Positions 44,553 to 57,417 are shown, counted from the stretch's first letter. The stretch is DNA of 64,000 nt from Paralvinella palmiformis (GCA_025642065.1 JAODUP010000091.1:696501-760500), one strand, 5' to 3'. Program-made: numbers and translations. The notes: a model not told the origin generated them from the sequence alone.

Positions 44553-47039
44553 CTGGAGGCTCGGTTCAAATGGATTTTCTCATTTTACGTTCCGTAATCG
44601 GAGGTCTCTGGTCGGTGGACTGCCGTATCACTTCGGATGATACCGGTTTCGTACCAGTTCCTTCTGCATGCTGTTAAATCGCACCGGATTCAGGCTGACC
44701 ACAACAGTTTCTATCGACTCTAACGTTTTGCGACATCAACCTGTTATTTATTTGATTTAATATTCTAGTATCCTGCACAAACGTTGCCTTGGTGCCCATT
44801 GGTTTTCGTTCACACATTTGAGAGATGTTGATTTTTTTCCTCGCGAATTAATCCGAAATGCATAAAATTTCCAAAGGTTATGGCTATTTTGTTAGGCATA
44901 AATCTCACAATGGTCATGGCATTTATAATTCATGATGTACCATTCACAAACATTGCGGACAGTGAAAGCAAACGTCGTCTCATTTCTGATCAGTTAGAAG
45001 CGTGTAAAATTATGTGCTATATTTTTCAGCCGGAAGGAAGATGTTTTATGATATATAATCAGCTTAAGTTGTTACCATTTTTATTATTATTGTTGTTGCT
45101 ACTAATGTTAGATTTATAGCCATTAAAATCTATGATTTAAATTATTTTATTTCTTAGAATTGTAATCCCGAAGTGCAGAGTTTGATAACTCCACATGTAA
45201 TTGTGTCGCTTCTACAGATGCCTTGTGAATCTGTGGCTTACCCATTGTTGTGTGTCTGCGTCTATATCCATGGATGTTTATTATCATATAAATACTGGTT
45301 AATAACGAAAATCAGTTTTATATTAAAACAAGACGTTCCCAAAATTGATAGGCAACACACAGAGAGAAATGACCCAGCTGAATGGGTTAGTTTTTTGTTT
45401 TGTTTTTGGTAGGGGGCATTATTTATTTTTAATAACTATTCTTTGGTGGCAGGATTCAATTCGTTTGTCCTTTTTCTCGTTTGACATCGGATCCTCATGA
45501 AAAAGTTGTATTTGAGTTTCTTGGAGCTTTCCCCGGGCAGTCGCTACTCGGCTATTGTTACTAGTGTTAAAAAATGTGGACAAAACTCACTCACTCACTC
45601 ACTTGTGTAAACGTGCGATATATTAGGATTTGTTACTTATATATGTACCTATTATGAAAATAATAACTAAACAAATACCTATTTGCTTATTCTATGCCTG
45701 AGATTAAAAAATATTTTGGTTGTAAATAGAACATGCTAAGACAATTTTTCATATCTTTAAAACCCGTTTTACTATTCCTGTTCAAGAGAGGTCATTTATC
45801 ATTATTTAAATTTTTGTTTCATTGCATGTTGTTGTTGTTGTTGTTAAGTTTCAGCTTGTGTCTTAAACGTAATGGCGCATGCTAGATGGTTGGTTTGTTT
45901 TTCGTTTGTTTTTGTATATTTATTGTGCATTTTTTTCAATATTTCCATAATGTACGGCACGAGTTATAGAATTGATTTCCAAGAATTAATCCCGTCTGGT
46001 GACATCCAATTGTCTGATGGTCAGCCGTAACAAAGATATGTCTACGTACAAACTCTTCCAGCCCCTAACATGTGGCGCACGTCATCACTTTATTGATCTC
46101 TTGTACATTTTGGCTTTGTCCCGAGAAGACGAAGTACAGATACAGATATTATTCATCTGTCGACATTTTACCATGTTGCTTTCATTCGCGCTTCTGTTTC
46201 GCCGTGTTTGTAAATAGAATTCATGTGGCTTCTGTTGTTAAGGTCTGCATAGTTTCTGTCAGTTGTCCTGTGATGTTATTGCGCTGTGATTTATATCTGT
46301 ACGAACTGATGTTTACGCGTATAATGTGTAAATGCACATGCATGCATGAACATGATAAGCATGTATGCAGTCTCGCGCGCGCGCGCGCACACACACACGC
46401 ACACACTGTTTGTGTATACATCTGTATAAACATATAGATATCATGTGAGCTTCATGTCCCACGTGCGTGGCTATTTTTGCATGCCTGTAAATCGCCATAG
46501 CTCAGCATTGTATCCAAGAACTATTGAATCACTATATTTTCTGATTCAGCTCTGCTGATCAAACAAGCAAATGAATAAAGCAAAGGCATGAATCGCGTAC
46601 CATTATCTGTAAAAGGAAGCAGCTCTTATCAGGGTTATCTCTTGCGGGGTAATAAACATTATCTGTTTGAATTTTTTTGTCATCCTTGAAAGTGAGTCGC
46701 ATCCAGTACAGTCATCACTGAGACGGGATGCCGAAGAAACCGGACAGATGAAACTTGACTGATATATAGATACGACGTGAGGATAACGCGCAGTAGTTGT
46801 TTTTGAGGAGTGATATATATCAAATTATCATGCATAATATTTCGTGGACCGTAATATATTACAACTAGGTATAGTTAGGACAATTACTAGGTTAACTAAG
46901 AGATGAGTAGGTCCTTACAAAGATCATATTGGATTAACAATGTTCCGGAAGTGGTTACTTACTTCGCTTATCTTCTTCATCCCCAGTGTGACATAAAGCT
47001 ACAACAACATTGTTAATTGTTAGTTTCCATAACGGCTTT
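44553..47039. other. 3BP2 3' UTR and unassigned downstream sequence
   Basis: An ATTAAA at about 45122 could be the poly(A) signal, but no better AATAAA is seen nearby. Farther on are GTT repeats (45830), a CG/AC run at 46374-46404 and small unrecognised ORFs. Confidence 0.4.
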
Positions 47040-47950
47040 GTTTTTATGAGGTGGGGTTGTTAGTCCCACGGCCAACCCCCCACCCTTGAGAACCGGATGC
47101 TGGAGTTCGGCCCGGCTTGATTAAACCTACCAGGGGCCGGTATAGCTTTCAGAGTGCTTGAGACATACAAGCCCTCCACCATTGGCAAGGTACCACAGCA
47201 CCGGGGGGGGGGGGGTAGTATTTACCATTAATCACGAAACTTCACCCTTAGAACTGTAAGTATAGCGGTAAGTTGTCATGTCAGACGACTATTGTTTGTT
47301 TGTTTTTTTAGCCAAGACGGAATAGATTTTGTTACTCGTTGCACCATTATTCAGATAATTCTACTATTTTGGATCATTACCTAGATCTAGTTCATCTATC
47401 AGTGTCAATTGTGGAACGGTCATTTTCTCTGGCCAAAGCTGTGTATAGTCGTTTATTTATCCCTACAAGGTCTGCCTCGACCAAATCCTGGCCAACGTTA
47501 GGCCGCCGTGTTGTGATTTGTTTATTTATATCAAACGCCGAAGTTTTACTCGCGGCCTTCATCCGTCCGCCGCACCTACCACTCTGCCATCACACATACA
47601 GCCCGGTACCATTATCTGCCCAGCCCACCCGATGCACCGAAAAAAACTAAAACGTCATCTCCTCCCTGAACACTTCGAACTGTCGGATCACCAAGTAACG
47701 GGATTGATCGTCAGAAAAAAAACGACATTTCGACCAGACACCATCATCCCACTTCTGCTGAAAGACCCCTGTAAACACCACCATCAACAATAAAGACACA
47801 ACAGAAATCAACACCAGGTGGCTGTACCCAATAGGCGCCATCCAAGGGTCTCTACCCTAAATATCAAGACGGCTGGAGACTAACCATCTTCGGTTTGAGG
47901 AACCATGGGGTGCAGTTATACAATACAACGAGAAAACTGCAACGGGATCA
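47040..47950. other. Unassigned, relatively GC-rich block
   Basis: Less AT-rich than its surroundings, with short overlapping plus frames at 47339-47650 and 47518-47793 that show no recognised domain. 47045-47210 (CCACGGCCAACCCCCCACCC, GGGGCCGGTATAGC, poly-G at 47202) looks like part of a repeat or an old retroelement rather than a host exon. Confidence 0.35.
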
Positions 47951-48354
47951 TTATTATGGGTAATATTAAAGGGAGACATGTGAAGCTTGTATAAATGACT
48001 GCATAATGCAACATGCAAAATGAGCTTTTGAAACATTTCGGTTCTTTTGGGATGAAAACAAGATATTTCCGTGTTCTTCGATAAAGTTGAGAATTAACCT
48101 TTCTAGGAGAGAGACGTTTCTGAGGTTCTGGCTAGTAAATCTGGTTGATATAGATATATTACGTTGTAATCTATAACTGAGCACCATAGTTCCTCAAAGT
48201 CCCTGTTCAATCTCGTATCATTTTCAAACTCTACCACGGCCTATCGAACCCTTCCGGAGAACTTTCGTATCTATTTTCCATGCTTTCTCTAGCACGCAAG
48301 CCCAGAGAACTCCGTTCATCTGGGTTTTTTTTCTTTCTTTCACCATTTCGAAAT

Positions 48355-48535
48355 TCTTCTTTTCAGACTTCCTTGTCCCTCCCTAAGTTTCCACTACATC
48401 CGAACATTTGTTGATCAATTATGCATCGTACCTTGACTGTGAGATTGCCCAACCCCTGTACTAGGTGCGCCACTGAGCTCGATTCCTTTCGAGGATGTTG
48501 GCGCTGTAGAAATTTGTAATTATTATTATAAAATA
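48355..48535 (+). pseudogene. LINE 3' end (family B)
   Basis: Matches 39700-39870: CCTAAGTTTCC, ATTTGTTGATCAA, GCCCAACCCCTGTACTAGGT, CACTGAGCTCGATTCCTTTC and the GTAGAAATTTGTAATTATTA end. It is a short 5'-truncated copy. Confidence 0.75.
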
Positions 48536-48639
48536 ATTAAATGGTGTTTATAACTAGTTCTGTAGAGTAACTCTACTCAGATTCCTTCTCAAGAGAACTT
48601 GAAGATATTACAAGCTCAAGATGATACTTAAGACTATGG

Positions 48640-48660
48640 TATATATATATATATATATAT
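48640..48660. repeat. TA microsatellite at Tc1 left end
   Basis: A TA run abutting the left terminus of the Tc1 element. A second TA run (50115-50141) abuts the right terminus. Confidence 0.9.
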
Positions 48661-50110
48661 AGTGGTGGAACTATATATACAGTACCTAGTAAATTTCTCT
48701 ATTTTTCCATCACCTTTGTTTAATAAGGTTATTTATTTATGAATAGCACAACATAAATTAAAATATATCTTTAAGAAAAACATCAATGTGTTTTAGGCCA
48801 TTTGTACATACATTTGACAGGAATATAGAATATTTAATAAATATAGTGCAATAACAGAAGTAACAATACCGTAAGAAATATGTATAAAGACTTAACAAAC
48901 ATGAAAAATAATCACCATGGATGGCAAATCACAATGAATATGAATTAAATAATACATTATTAGGATATTTCATAAGTTAATATTTGGTTGCTAAGCCACG
49001 TGCGTGCGCCCATGCCTGGATTCTATGTGGCGTGTTTTCAACAGGGCGTTGGCACTGTTCTGGCATGACATTATCATCAACCACACACCTCATGAACTCT
49101 TGCATATTTCTTGGTTTACGTTTAGAAATTGCAGCCTTGGTGATTCGCCCCAAATTGACAATACATCGAGAATATTGAGAATTCATCGTCCCCTCACAAA
49201 CGATTAGCTGTCCAACACTGATACATCCCCAAACCATTATGCTTCCTCCATGTTTCACAGTTGCAACAGTGCAAGCAGGTACATATCCTTCCCCATGTCT
49301 CCTTCGGACTCTGACATTTGCTCGGGTTGGATTAGCTGGAAGCTGGACTCATCTGACCATAGAATCTTTGCCCAGTGTACTTGTGTCCATTGACGGTTAT
49401 CTTCACCCCACACAGACGTCTCGCTCTTTGTTTTTCCGCTATCAATGTTTTTTTCTTGCATTACACAACTTGAAACCATGTTTCAAAAGTTGACCACGAA
49501 CGGTTCTGGTTGTACACTGGACCCCTCACTGCTCCGACCACTGTCGCTTCAGTTCTGGGGCCGTTTTCTTCCTGTCGGTTCGACACAGGCGAAGCAGAAC
49601 AGGATCGTCTCTTTCTGTACTGCAGCTGGGTCGTCCAGTCCTAGATTTGTCTTTCAGACTACACAACTGCTGAAATCTTTTGATGTGATCTCCTAGCTGT
49701 CGTGTGCCTACATCCGCATCTTGTAGTAATCTGACGATAGCCGCATCCCTCTTCATGGAGCACCTGCATCTTGACATGGGTCGAGTACGATATATTCCTC
49801 GTCTTCGCCATTTGTATGTACAATAAAAACATTATGTTTATGTTATTCCCTTTGTTTATAGCCTGAAGCCTCCAAAAATGGTGCTTCATAGCCATATTCA
49901 TCTTTTCATTAATTTCATTCAATATGTGTTCTCTCTTTTTTAATTTATTATTTCTTTACAATATTATGATTGATATATATTATGTGAACAACTCACTAAA
50001 ATTGTTTGATACAACAATACAGGTCGATTTGTTAAGCACACACTCTGAAATATGTGCATTATTTGGAAGAAACACAAAATACAGCCAGTGTTCAAAAACT
50101 TTTTCCACCA

Positions 50111-50113
<3 letters not shown>
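48661..50113 (-). mobile_element. Tc1/mariner element, defective
   Basis: The left end is AGTGGTGGAA. The reverse-complemented right end is CAGTGGTGGAAAAAGTTTTT, and both are next to TA. Minus-strand transposase pieces lie in different frames: MAKTRNISYSTHVKMQVLHE (DNA-binding start), SLKDKSRTGRPSCSTERDD (GRP linker motif), VHWAKILWSDESSFQL (first catalytic aspartate), MKHGGSIMVWGCIS, and a C-terminal VVDDNVMPEQCQRPVENTP-like block. The DN-P-H catalytic block after MVWGC is missing, so an internal deletion plus frameshifts have inactivated it. Confidence 0.88.
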
Positions 50114-50146
<33 letters not shown>

Positions 50147-50497
50147 GTTGTCCACTCTGGGTCATAAACATCCTGATCTTTAAGCGGTTACCATACAACG
50201 TGCACGTATCACGGACATTTCAGATAGTAACTAGACAAAGGAGTCATTGGACGAGGTATACCCAAGTAGTGTATTTGTTAAGTAGTTCAACTGTCAGGTA
50301 CAGCTGGCGCTTCCACGGAAAGGAGATATTATTAGTGATTTAATTTTAGTCAAAGGAACTTCTCAGATAAGCACTCGCATGTTTAAAGCTGGCTCGAAGT
50401 AGTCGTAACATAATATTTATAAACATTTCATTCATCCTGAATTACTAGATATTGATTAATATACTTTGGATAAATCGATTTAACAGTGAAATAATAG

Positions 50498-50534
<37 letters not shown>

Positions 50535-51128
50535 CCAAATTAAGGTTTTGTGTGATTAACCTTGCTGGTGGTAGTTGTGTTATAGTAGTAATAATAGCAG
50601 TAATTTATTTCAAATCATACAAGAATATGTGCATGTAAAGAAAATATTTAAGCCCTTTGTGGATTGATGAATGATTTGCAAGATTCAGAAAACGCTATAC
50701 ATTATAATAACATGTGTACATATATTAAGCCCACAATAAAATAATCTTGAGACCTTTTAGTGCAATAAAATGTTATTATTTAGAGGAAAGTAACAATTGT
50801 TTTCTCACATTATTAGGAAAAGTAAGCCATATTAGCACTGGAAGGTTATGAGTGTAGCAGATTCTATATATAGCTTAGTGTATATTTTCAAATGTCAAAA
50901 TTTATGGCTTGTAACATATTGATGATGCAGATTCGTGATAATTAACATAATTGATTGTATATATTGCCCGATTTCAAAACACATATACGGAATTCACTTG
51001 AAGGTATTTTAGAAATATCATACACCTGTTTTCCGTTTGTTTGATATAAATTGTGTTATTGTTGCCTAAATATATATTGCCTAAATGTTTTACAGCATTT
51101 TCTAACGTCAAAACTTTATAAGATAATC

Positions 51129-51536
51129 CATTGACCTAAAAGAAAACTAGACCGAGCAATCAGTGGCCGCCATGACCAAACAGTGATGACTTCCGGTAAG
51201 TGAAAAGCGCCGTTGAAGCGGCTGCGCTTCGAGTTTTGAACCTACGAATACGGATATTTATTGTGATGTGTGCATTATAATTTTGTGTGTGCAGACAATC
51301 TGTATTATTCCTTTCCTATTATATGCCATGAAATGTGTAAATGTCGTTTTATGCAAGTCCATAGATCTAGTTTAATTGGGATCAAACGCCATATATAGGC
51401 TGGGGTTTGTCAATCGATACAAAAATAATTCACCATGTTTATAAACCTGATTTTTTCCAGTTTGCGTTCCTATTTCCTCGACCGGAAGTTGCAATCAAAT
51501 CCGGCCTGTTTGGTCTAGTTTTCTTTTAGGTCAATG
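51129..51536. mobile_element. 408-bp TIR element (CATTGACCT family), copy 1
   Basis: The ends form a perfect 25-bp inverted repeat beginning CATTGACCTAAAAGAAAAC. The perfect 8-bp duplication AGATAATC lies at 51121-51128 and 51537-51544. Subterminal ATGACCAAACAG and ACCAAACAGGCCGG words, plus CTTCCGGT / ACCGGAAGT, are also partly inverse. No ORF is evident. An 8-bp duplication fits hAT or P-element-like superfamilies; the CA...TG terminus does not decide between them. Confidence 0.9.
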
Positions 51537-52618
51537 AGATAATCCATGAGGCTTTTGCTTCGTGGCACTCATTTTGGGCACTTCCGGTGCTTCAAGTACA
51601 ATAACACTACAGCGAAAGTTCATTTAATCATTGGCAGCTCTATTCGGTGAATGAAACATTTCAATTAAGATAGCTCTGAAATCCAATCACAACTGTGTTA
51701 TCTAATCTTATTCAGTTAATTGAAAATACTGATATTTCAATAGCTACGTTCACGTAAGCCAACCCCCACAAAACTAAATTTATTTGTTCTCTATTCAAAC
51801 AGACAGGTTGTTCTATATTTTTAGGATGGTCAATAAAATATGGTCAATAATTATATTTTTTAAACCGTGATGTCACAACGTAGGTGCCTTACCCTATCCC
51901 AACCGAACTAATTAGTAGATAGGCTGAATCAATTCATAAATGGTATGTGTGTGTGCGCGCACGCGTCCATGCATTTTAAACTAAAACAGCGGATTAGTTT
52001 ATTAAAAATATTGTTTACCTTAGTTCCAGGAATGGATAAATAAGTCACATTATACAAATATGTGTAAACAAACGGGTATACACACCTAAGCACACATATA
52101 AATGCAAATAAATACATTATAGTTTCAAATTCATGAACTAATCTGTGTGTGTGTATGTGTGTATTGATATACATTTTATACATATGATTAGATTTCATTC
52201 GGTATGATATGTGAGACAAAACAGTAATTAAAAAATAATAATAGGTTACTATAGAGACAAGATTTGTGATTAAATCACGCACAAAATAATGTACAAATTT
52301 GTGATCACTTTTAGGAACGCGACAAGTTCACGAACCTTGCTGCCATTAATATCGGTTAAGTTGGCGTGGAATTAGTCGCGTGAGGACACGAACTATGAAG
52401 ATAACATTAACTGATACACCGACGGTGGTAGACCGGAAGCCAGGACCACGTTACTGTCACGTGGTGTCAGCCATTACGTTTATTGTTGGGCGTTATTTAG
52501 ATTCATAATTGCGGCAAATTCTGCAAAGAATAATGAGAAAATAGTGTCATAGTGTGATTCATAAGTCATTTAGATATTGAGTTATCTAAATATATAGATC
52601 TACTTTTTGCTATGCGTG

Positions 52619-52687
<69 letters not shown>
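52619..52687. repeat. TG microsatellite
   Basis: About 33 TG units. The equivalent run in copy 2 is at about 57073-57140. Confidence 0.95.
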
Positions 52688-52689
<2 letters not shown>

Positions 52690-53100
52690 AGCTGTGTATA
52701 ATAAGGCACAGGCACAGAGAATCTCGATCCGTGAATTCAAACTCTGGACGTTTCTTCAGGGGACTGAATCCAGAGTGGCGACTTTTCTTGCTGAGACATG
52801 TGTAATGTCTCACCAGTCCCTAAGCCGCCAAGCAAAATCAAAATACGAATCACCTACAGCCGTGGAGTTTGGGTGTAAAACACCCAAGTCAGATCACGGC
52901 AGTAGTGAGAATGTTTAGCTTAATTATCTAAGCAGCCCTATTTATAGCTATTTTTCAATTGCTGTATCTTTCTTCAAAGCAATACTATATAAACCATATA
53001 ACCCAATTGTCACTGTCTTCAAAGATCAGTTTTTACAACGGGCAGGCGTCATGAAGCGACTACTGTTAAAACTGTTTATCTTAATTACTATTAAAAGACT

Positions 53101-54287
53101 GACATCTGCGCTGAAGCAGACCGTAATAGCGCGTCATGGCTTCCGTACTGTTTGAACTATGCTATAATTTTCAAACCTGACCTAATTTATGCTATTCTAA
53201 CTATTGTAGTTCTTAAATGTTATTTATGACAAGCAGATTAGAGCTAATCTTGAATGTCATAGTACAAACTGGACATAACTGGACCTAGGAAAGATAAATC
53301 TATTCCCACATACAACCAAGGTGAATTATATATACAAGTAAACTTGTTATGTAAAACACACCAACCGCGCGAACTGTGTCCAATGCCACCGCTCGAGATG
53401 CGATGCAGTGTTTCTATTCCTGAGTCAGGAGTACTTATAATGCTTTAAGAGCGTACTGTGCCTGCTACAGTCATTTAAATGCTGGATAACCAGGCCAGAC
53501 ATCTAAACGGCGTGCCTCCAAAGACGCAAATAGTACATGGATTATTACAGCTCTAGATCAACTTTTCTTGAATGCAGGGACCGGGAAATATGGTCTCCAC
53601 GCATAGAAAACGGAACTTTCTCAACCGCAGCATAATATGCGTTGTGATGTTTGCTGGAGGGTCAAATACCTCATAAACATACAAATCCAATAAATTCTAT
53701 GACCTACTCGTCACTATTATAACAATTTACATCGGCGCTTTAGCAGACCGTTATGGCGGAATTGCCGTTCTATATATTAACATTTTCAAATCAGATCTAA
53801 TGTCTGCTATACAAACTATAATTATAATATAGGGTTTTATTAATGACAAGGAGACTAAAGTTAGCCTTGAATGTCATAGTACAGACTGGACATAACTGGA
53901 CCTAGGAAAGATAATTCTATTCCCACAAACAACTACGGTGAATTATATATACAACTAAACTTGTTATATAAAACACACCAACCACACGAGCTGTGTCCAA
54001 TGCCACCGCTCGAGATGCGATGCAGTGTTTCTATTCCTGAGTCAGGAGTACATGCTTTAAGAGCGTACTGTGTCTGCTACAGTCATTTAAATGCTGGATA
54101 ACCAGGCCAAACACTTAAACGGCGTGCCTCCAAAGACGCAAATAGTGCACGGAATATACAGCTCTAGATCAACTTTTCTTAGAACGCATGGACCTGGAAA
54201 CATACAGTCTCCACGCACAGAAAAATAAAATCATAACCGCAGCATAGTATGCCTTGTGATATTTGCTGGAGGGTCAAATACCTCATA
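53101..54287. repeat. Diverged tandem pair of ~0.6-kb units
   Basis: Units at about 53101-53677 and 53728-54287 share GCAGACCGT, TGAATGTCATAGTAC, ACTGGACCTAGGAAAGATAA, ACCGCTCGAGATGCGATGCA and GCTGGAGGGTCAAATACCTC with a spacing of 617-627 bp and scattered differences. They fill the gap between the two copies of the 3.1-kb duplication. No coding sequence was recognised. Confidence 0.9.
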
Positions 54288-54949
54288 AAAACATTATGTT
54301 TATGTTATTCCCTTTGTTTATAGCCTGAAGCCTCCAAAAATGGTGCTTCATAGCCATATTCATCTTTTCATTAATTTCATTCAATATGTGTTCTCTCTTT
54401 TTTAATTTATTATTTCTTTACAATATTATGATTGATATATATTATGTGAACAACTCACTAAAATTGTTTGATACAACAATACAGGTCGATTTGTTAAGCA
54501 CACACTCTGAAATATGTGCATTATTTGGAAGAAACACAAAATACAGCCAGTGTTCAAAAACTTTTTCCACCACTGTATATATATATATATATATATATAT
54601 GTTGTCCACTCTGGGTCATAAACATCCTGATCTTTAAGCGGTTACCATACAACGTGCACGTATCACGGACATTTCAGATAGTAACTAGACAAAGGAGTCA
54701 TTGGACGAGGTATACCCAAGTAGTGTATTTGTTAAGTAGTTCAACTGTCAGGTACAGCTGGCGCTTCCACGGAAAGGAGATATTATTAGTGATTTAATTT
54801 TAGTCAAAGGAACTTCTCAGATAAGCACTCGCATGTTTAAAGCTGGCTCGAAGTAGTCGTAACATAATATTTATAAACATTTCATTCATCCTGAATTACT
54901 AGATATTGATTAATATACTGGATAAATCGATTTAACAGTGAAATAATAG

Positions 54950-54996
<47 letters not shown>

Positions 54997-55590
54997 CCAA
55001 ATTAAGGTTTTGTGTGATTAACCTTGCTGGTGGTAGTTGTGTTATAGTAGTAATAATAGCAGTAATTTATTTCAAATCATACAAGAATATGTGCATGTAA
55101 AGAAAATATTTAAGCCCTTTGTGGATTGATGAATGATTTGCAAGATTCAGAAAACGCTATACATTATAATAACATGTGTACATATATTAAGCCCACAATA
55201 AAATAATCTTGAGACCTTTTAGTGCAATAAAATGTTATTATTTAGAGGAAAGTAACAATTGTTTTCTCACATTATTAGGAAAAGTAAGCCATATTAGCAC
55301 TGGAAGGTTATGAGTGTAGCAGATTCTATATATAGCTTAGTGTATATTTTCAAATGTCAAAATTTATGGCTTGTAACATATTGATGATGCAGATTCGTGA
55401 TAATTAACATAATTGATTGTATATATTGCCCGATTTCAAAACACATATACGGAATTCACTTGAAGGTATTTTAGAAATATCATACACCTGTTTTCCGTTT
55501 GTTTGATATAAATTGTGTTATTGTTGCCTAAATATATATTGCCTAAATGTTTTACAGCATTTTCTAACGTCAAAACTTTATAAGATAATC

Positions 55591-55998
55591 CATTGACCTA
55601 AAAGAAAACTAGACCGAGCAATCAGTGGCCGCCATGACCAAACAGTGATGACTTCCGGTAAGTGAAAAGCGCCGTTGAAGCGGCTGCGCTTCGAGTTTTG
55701 AACCTACGAATACGGATATTTATTGTGATGTGTGCATTATAATTTTGTGTGTGCAGACAATCTGTATTATTCCTTTCCTATTATATGCCATGAAATGTGT
55801 AAATGTCGTTTTATGCAAGTCCATAGATCTAGTTTAATTGGGATCAAACGCCATATATAGGCTGGGGTTTGTCAATCGATACAAAAATAATTCACCATGT
55901 TTATAAACCTGATTTTTTCCAGTTTGCGTTCCTATTTCCTCGACCGGAAGTTGCAATCAAATCCGGCCTGTTTGGTCTAGTTTTCTTTTAGGTCAATG
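55591..55998. mobile_element. 408-bp TIR element (CATTGACCT family), copy 2
   Basis: The duplicated counterpart of 51129-51536 with the same flanking AGATAATC octamers. It arose by the segmental duplication, not by a second transposition. Confidence 0.9.
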
Positions 55999-57071
55999 AG
56001 ATAATCCATGAGGCTTTTGCTTCGTGGCACTCATTTTGGGCACTTCCGGTGCTTCAAGTACAATAACACTACAGCGAAAGTTCATTTAATCATTGGCAGC
56101 TCTATTCGGTGAATGAAACATTTCAATTAAGATAGCTCTGAAATCCAATCACAACTGTGTTATCTAATCTTATTCAGTTAATTGAAAATACTGATATTTC
56201 AATAGCTACGTTCACGTAAGCCAACCCCCACAAAACTAAATTTATTTGTTCTCTATTCAAACAGACAGGTTGTTCTATATTTTTAGGATGGTCAATAAAA
56301 TATGGTCAATAATTATATTTTTTAAACCGTGATGTCACAACGTAGGTGCCTTACCCTATCCCAACCGAACTAATTAGTAGATAGGCTGAATCAATTCATA
56401 AATGGTATGTGTGTGTGCGCGCACGCGTCCATGCATTTTAAACTAAAACAGCGGATTAGTTTATTAAAAATATTGTTTACCTTAGTTCCAGGAATGGATA
56501 AATAAGTCACATTATACAAATATGTGTAAACAAACGGGTATACACACCTAAGCACACATATAAATGCAAATAAATACATTATAGTTTCAAATTCATGAAC
56601 TAATCTGTGTGTGTGTATGTGTGTATTGATATACATTTTATACATATGATTAGATTTCATTCGGTATGATATGTGAGACAAAACAGTAATTAAAAAATAA
56701 TAATAGGTTACTATAGAGACAAGATTTGTGATTAAATCACGCACAAAATAATGTACAAATTTGTGATCACTTTTAGGAACGCGACAAGTTCACGAACCTT
56801 GCTGCCATTAATATCGGTTAAGTTGGCGTGGAATTAGTCGCGTGAGGACACGAACTATGAAGATAACATTAACTGATACACCGACGGTGGTAGACCGGAA
56901 GCCAGGACCACGTTACTGTCACGTGGTGTCAGCCATTACGTTTATTGTTGGGCGTTATTTAGATTCATAATTGCGGCAAATTCTGCAAAGAATAATGAGA
57001 AAATAGTGTCATAGTGTGATTCATAAGTCATTTAGATATTGAGTTATCTAAATATATAGATCTACTTTTTG

Positions 57072-57072
<1 letters not shown>

Positions 57073-57140
<68 letters not shown>
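57073..57140. repeat. TG microsatellite
   Basis: Counterpart in copy 2 of the run at 52619. Confidence 0.95.
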
Positions 57141-57142
<2 letters not shown>

Positions 57143-57417
57143 AGCTGTGTATAATAAGGACAGGCCAGAGAATCTCGATCCGTGAATTCAAACTCTGGAC
57201 GTTTCTTCAGGGGACTGAATCCAGAGTGGCGACTTTTCTTGCTGAGACATGTGTAATGTCTCACCAGTCCCTAAGCCGCCAAGCAAAATCAAAATACGAA
57301 TCACCTACAGCCGTGGAGTTTGGGTGTAAAACACCCAAGTCAGATCACGGCAGTAGTGAGAATGTTTAGCTTAATTATCTAAGCAGCCCTATTTATAGCT
57401 ATTTTTCAATTGCTGTT

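Larger units (their letters stand above)
49823..52964. repeat. 3.1-kb direct duplication, copy 1
   Basis: Matches 54285-57415 almost base for base. It starts at ATAAAAACATTATG inside the Tc1 element and ends at TTTTTCAATTGCTG. The offset is 4462 over most of the length. Differences seen are in TA and TG run lengths, a TT indel near 50465 and small changes near 52707. It contains the 3'-side end of the Tc1 element, a TIR element (51129-51536) and TG repeats. Confidence 0.97.
54285..57415. repeat. 3.1-kb direct duplication, copy 2
   Basis: Copy of 49823-52964. Its left edge joins the second ~0.6-kb unit at CTCATAAAAACATT. The Tc1 fragment here is therefore only its terminal ~290 bp, ending at CCACCACTG around 54575. 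Its right edge runs into a long TG repeat next to the calmodulin-like gene. Confidence 0.97.

Noticed and set aside
49924..50343. 139-codon plus ORF and its copy at 54386
   Set aside because: It runs antisense through the end of the Tc1 element and a TA microsatellite.
51929..52282. 117-codon minus ORF, conserved in both duplicate copies
   Set aside because: Conservation is explained by the recent duplication, and the residues are driven by AT-rich and CA-repeat sequence with no recognisable domain.
57160..57215. Candidate last calmodulin-like exon on the minus strand (GAGTTTGAATTC)
   Set aside because: It would begin with EFEF, but the acceptor has a weak pyrimidine tract, the frame continues into microsatellite, and the sequence also occurs in copy 1 of the duplication.
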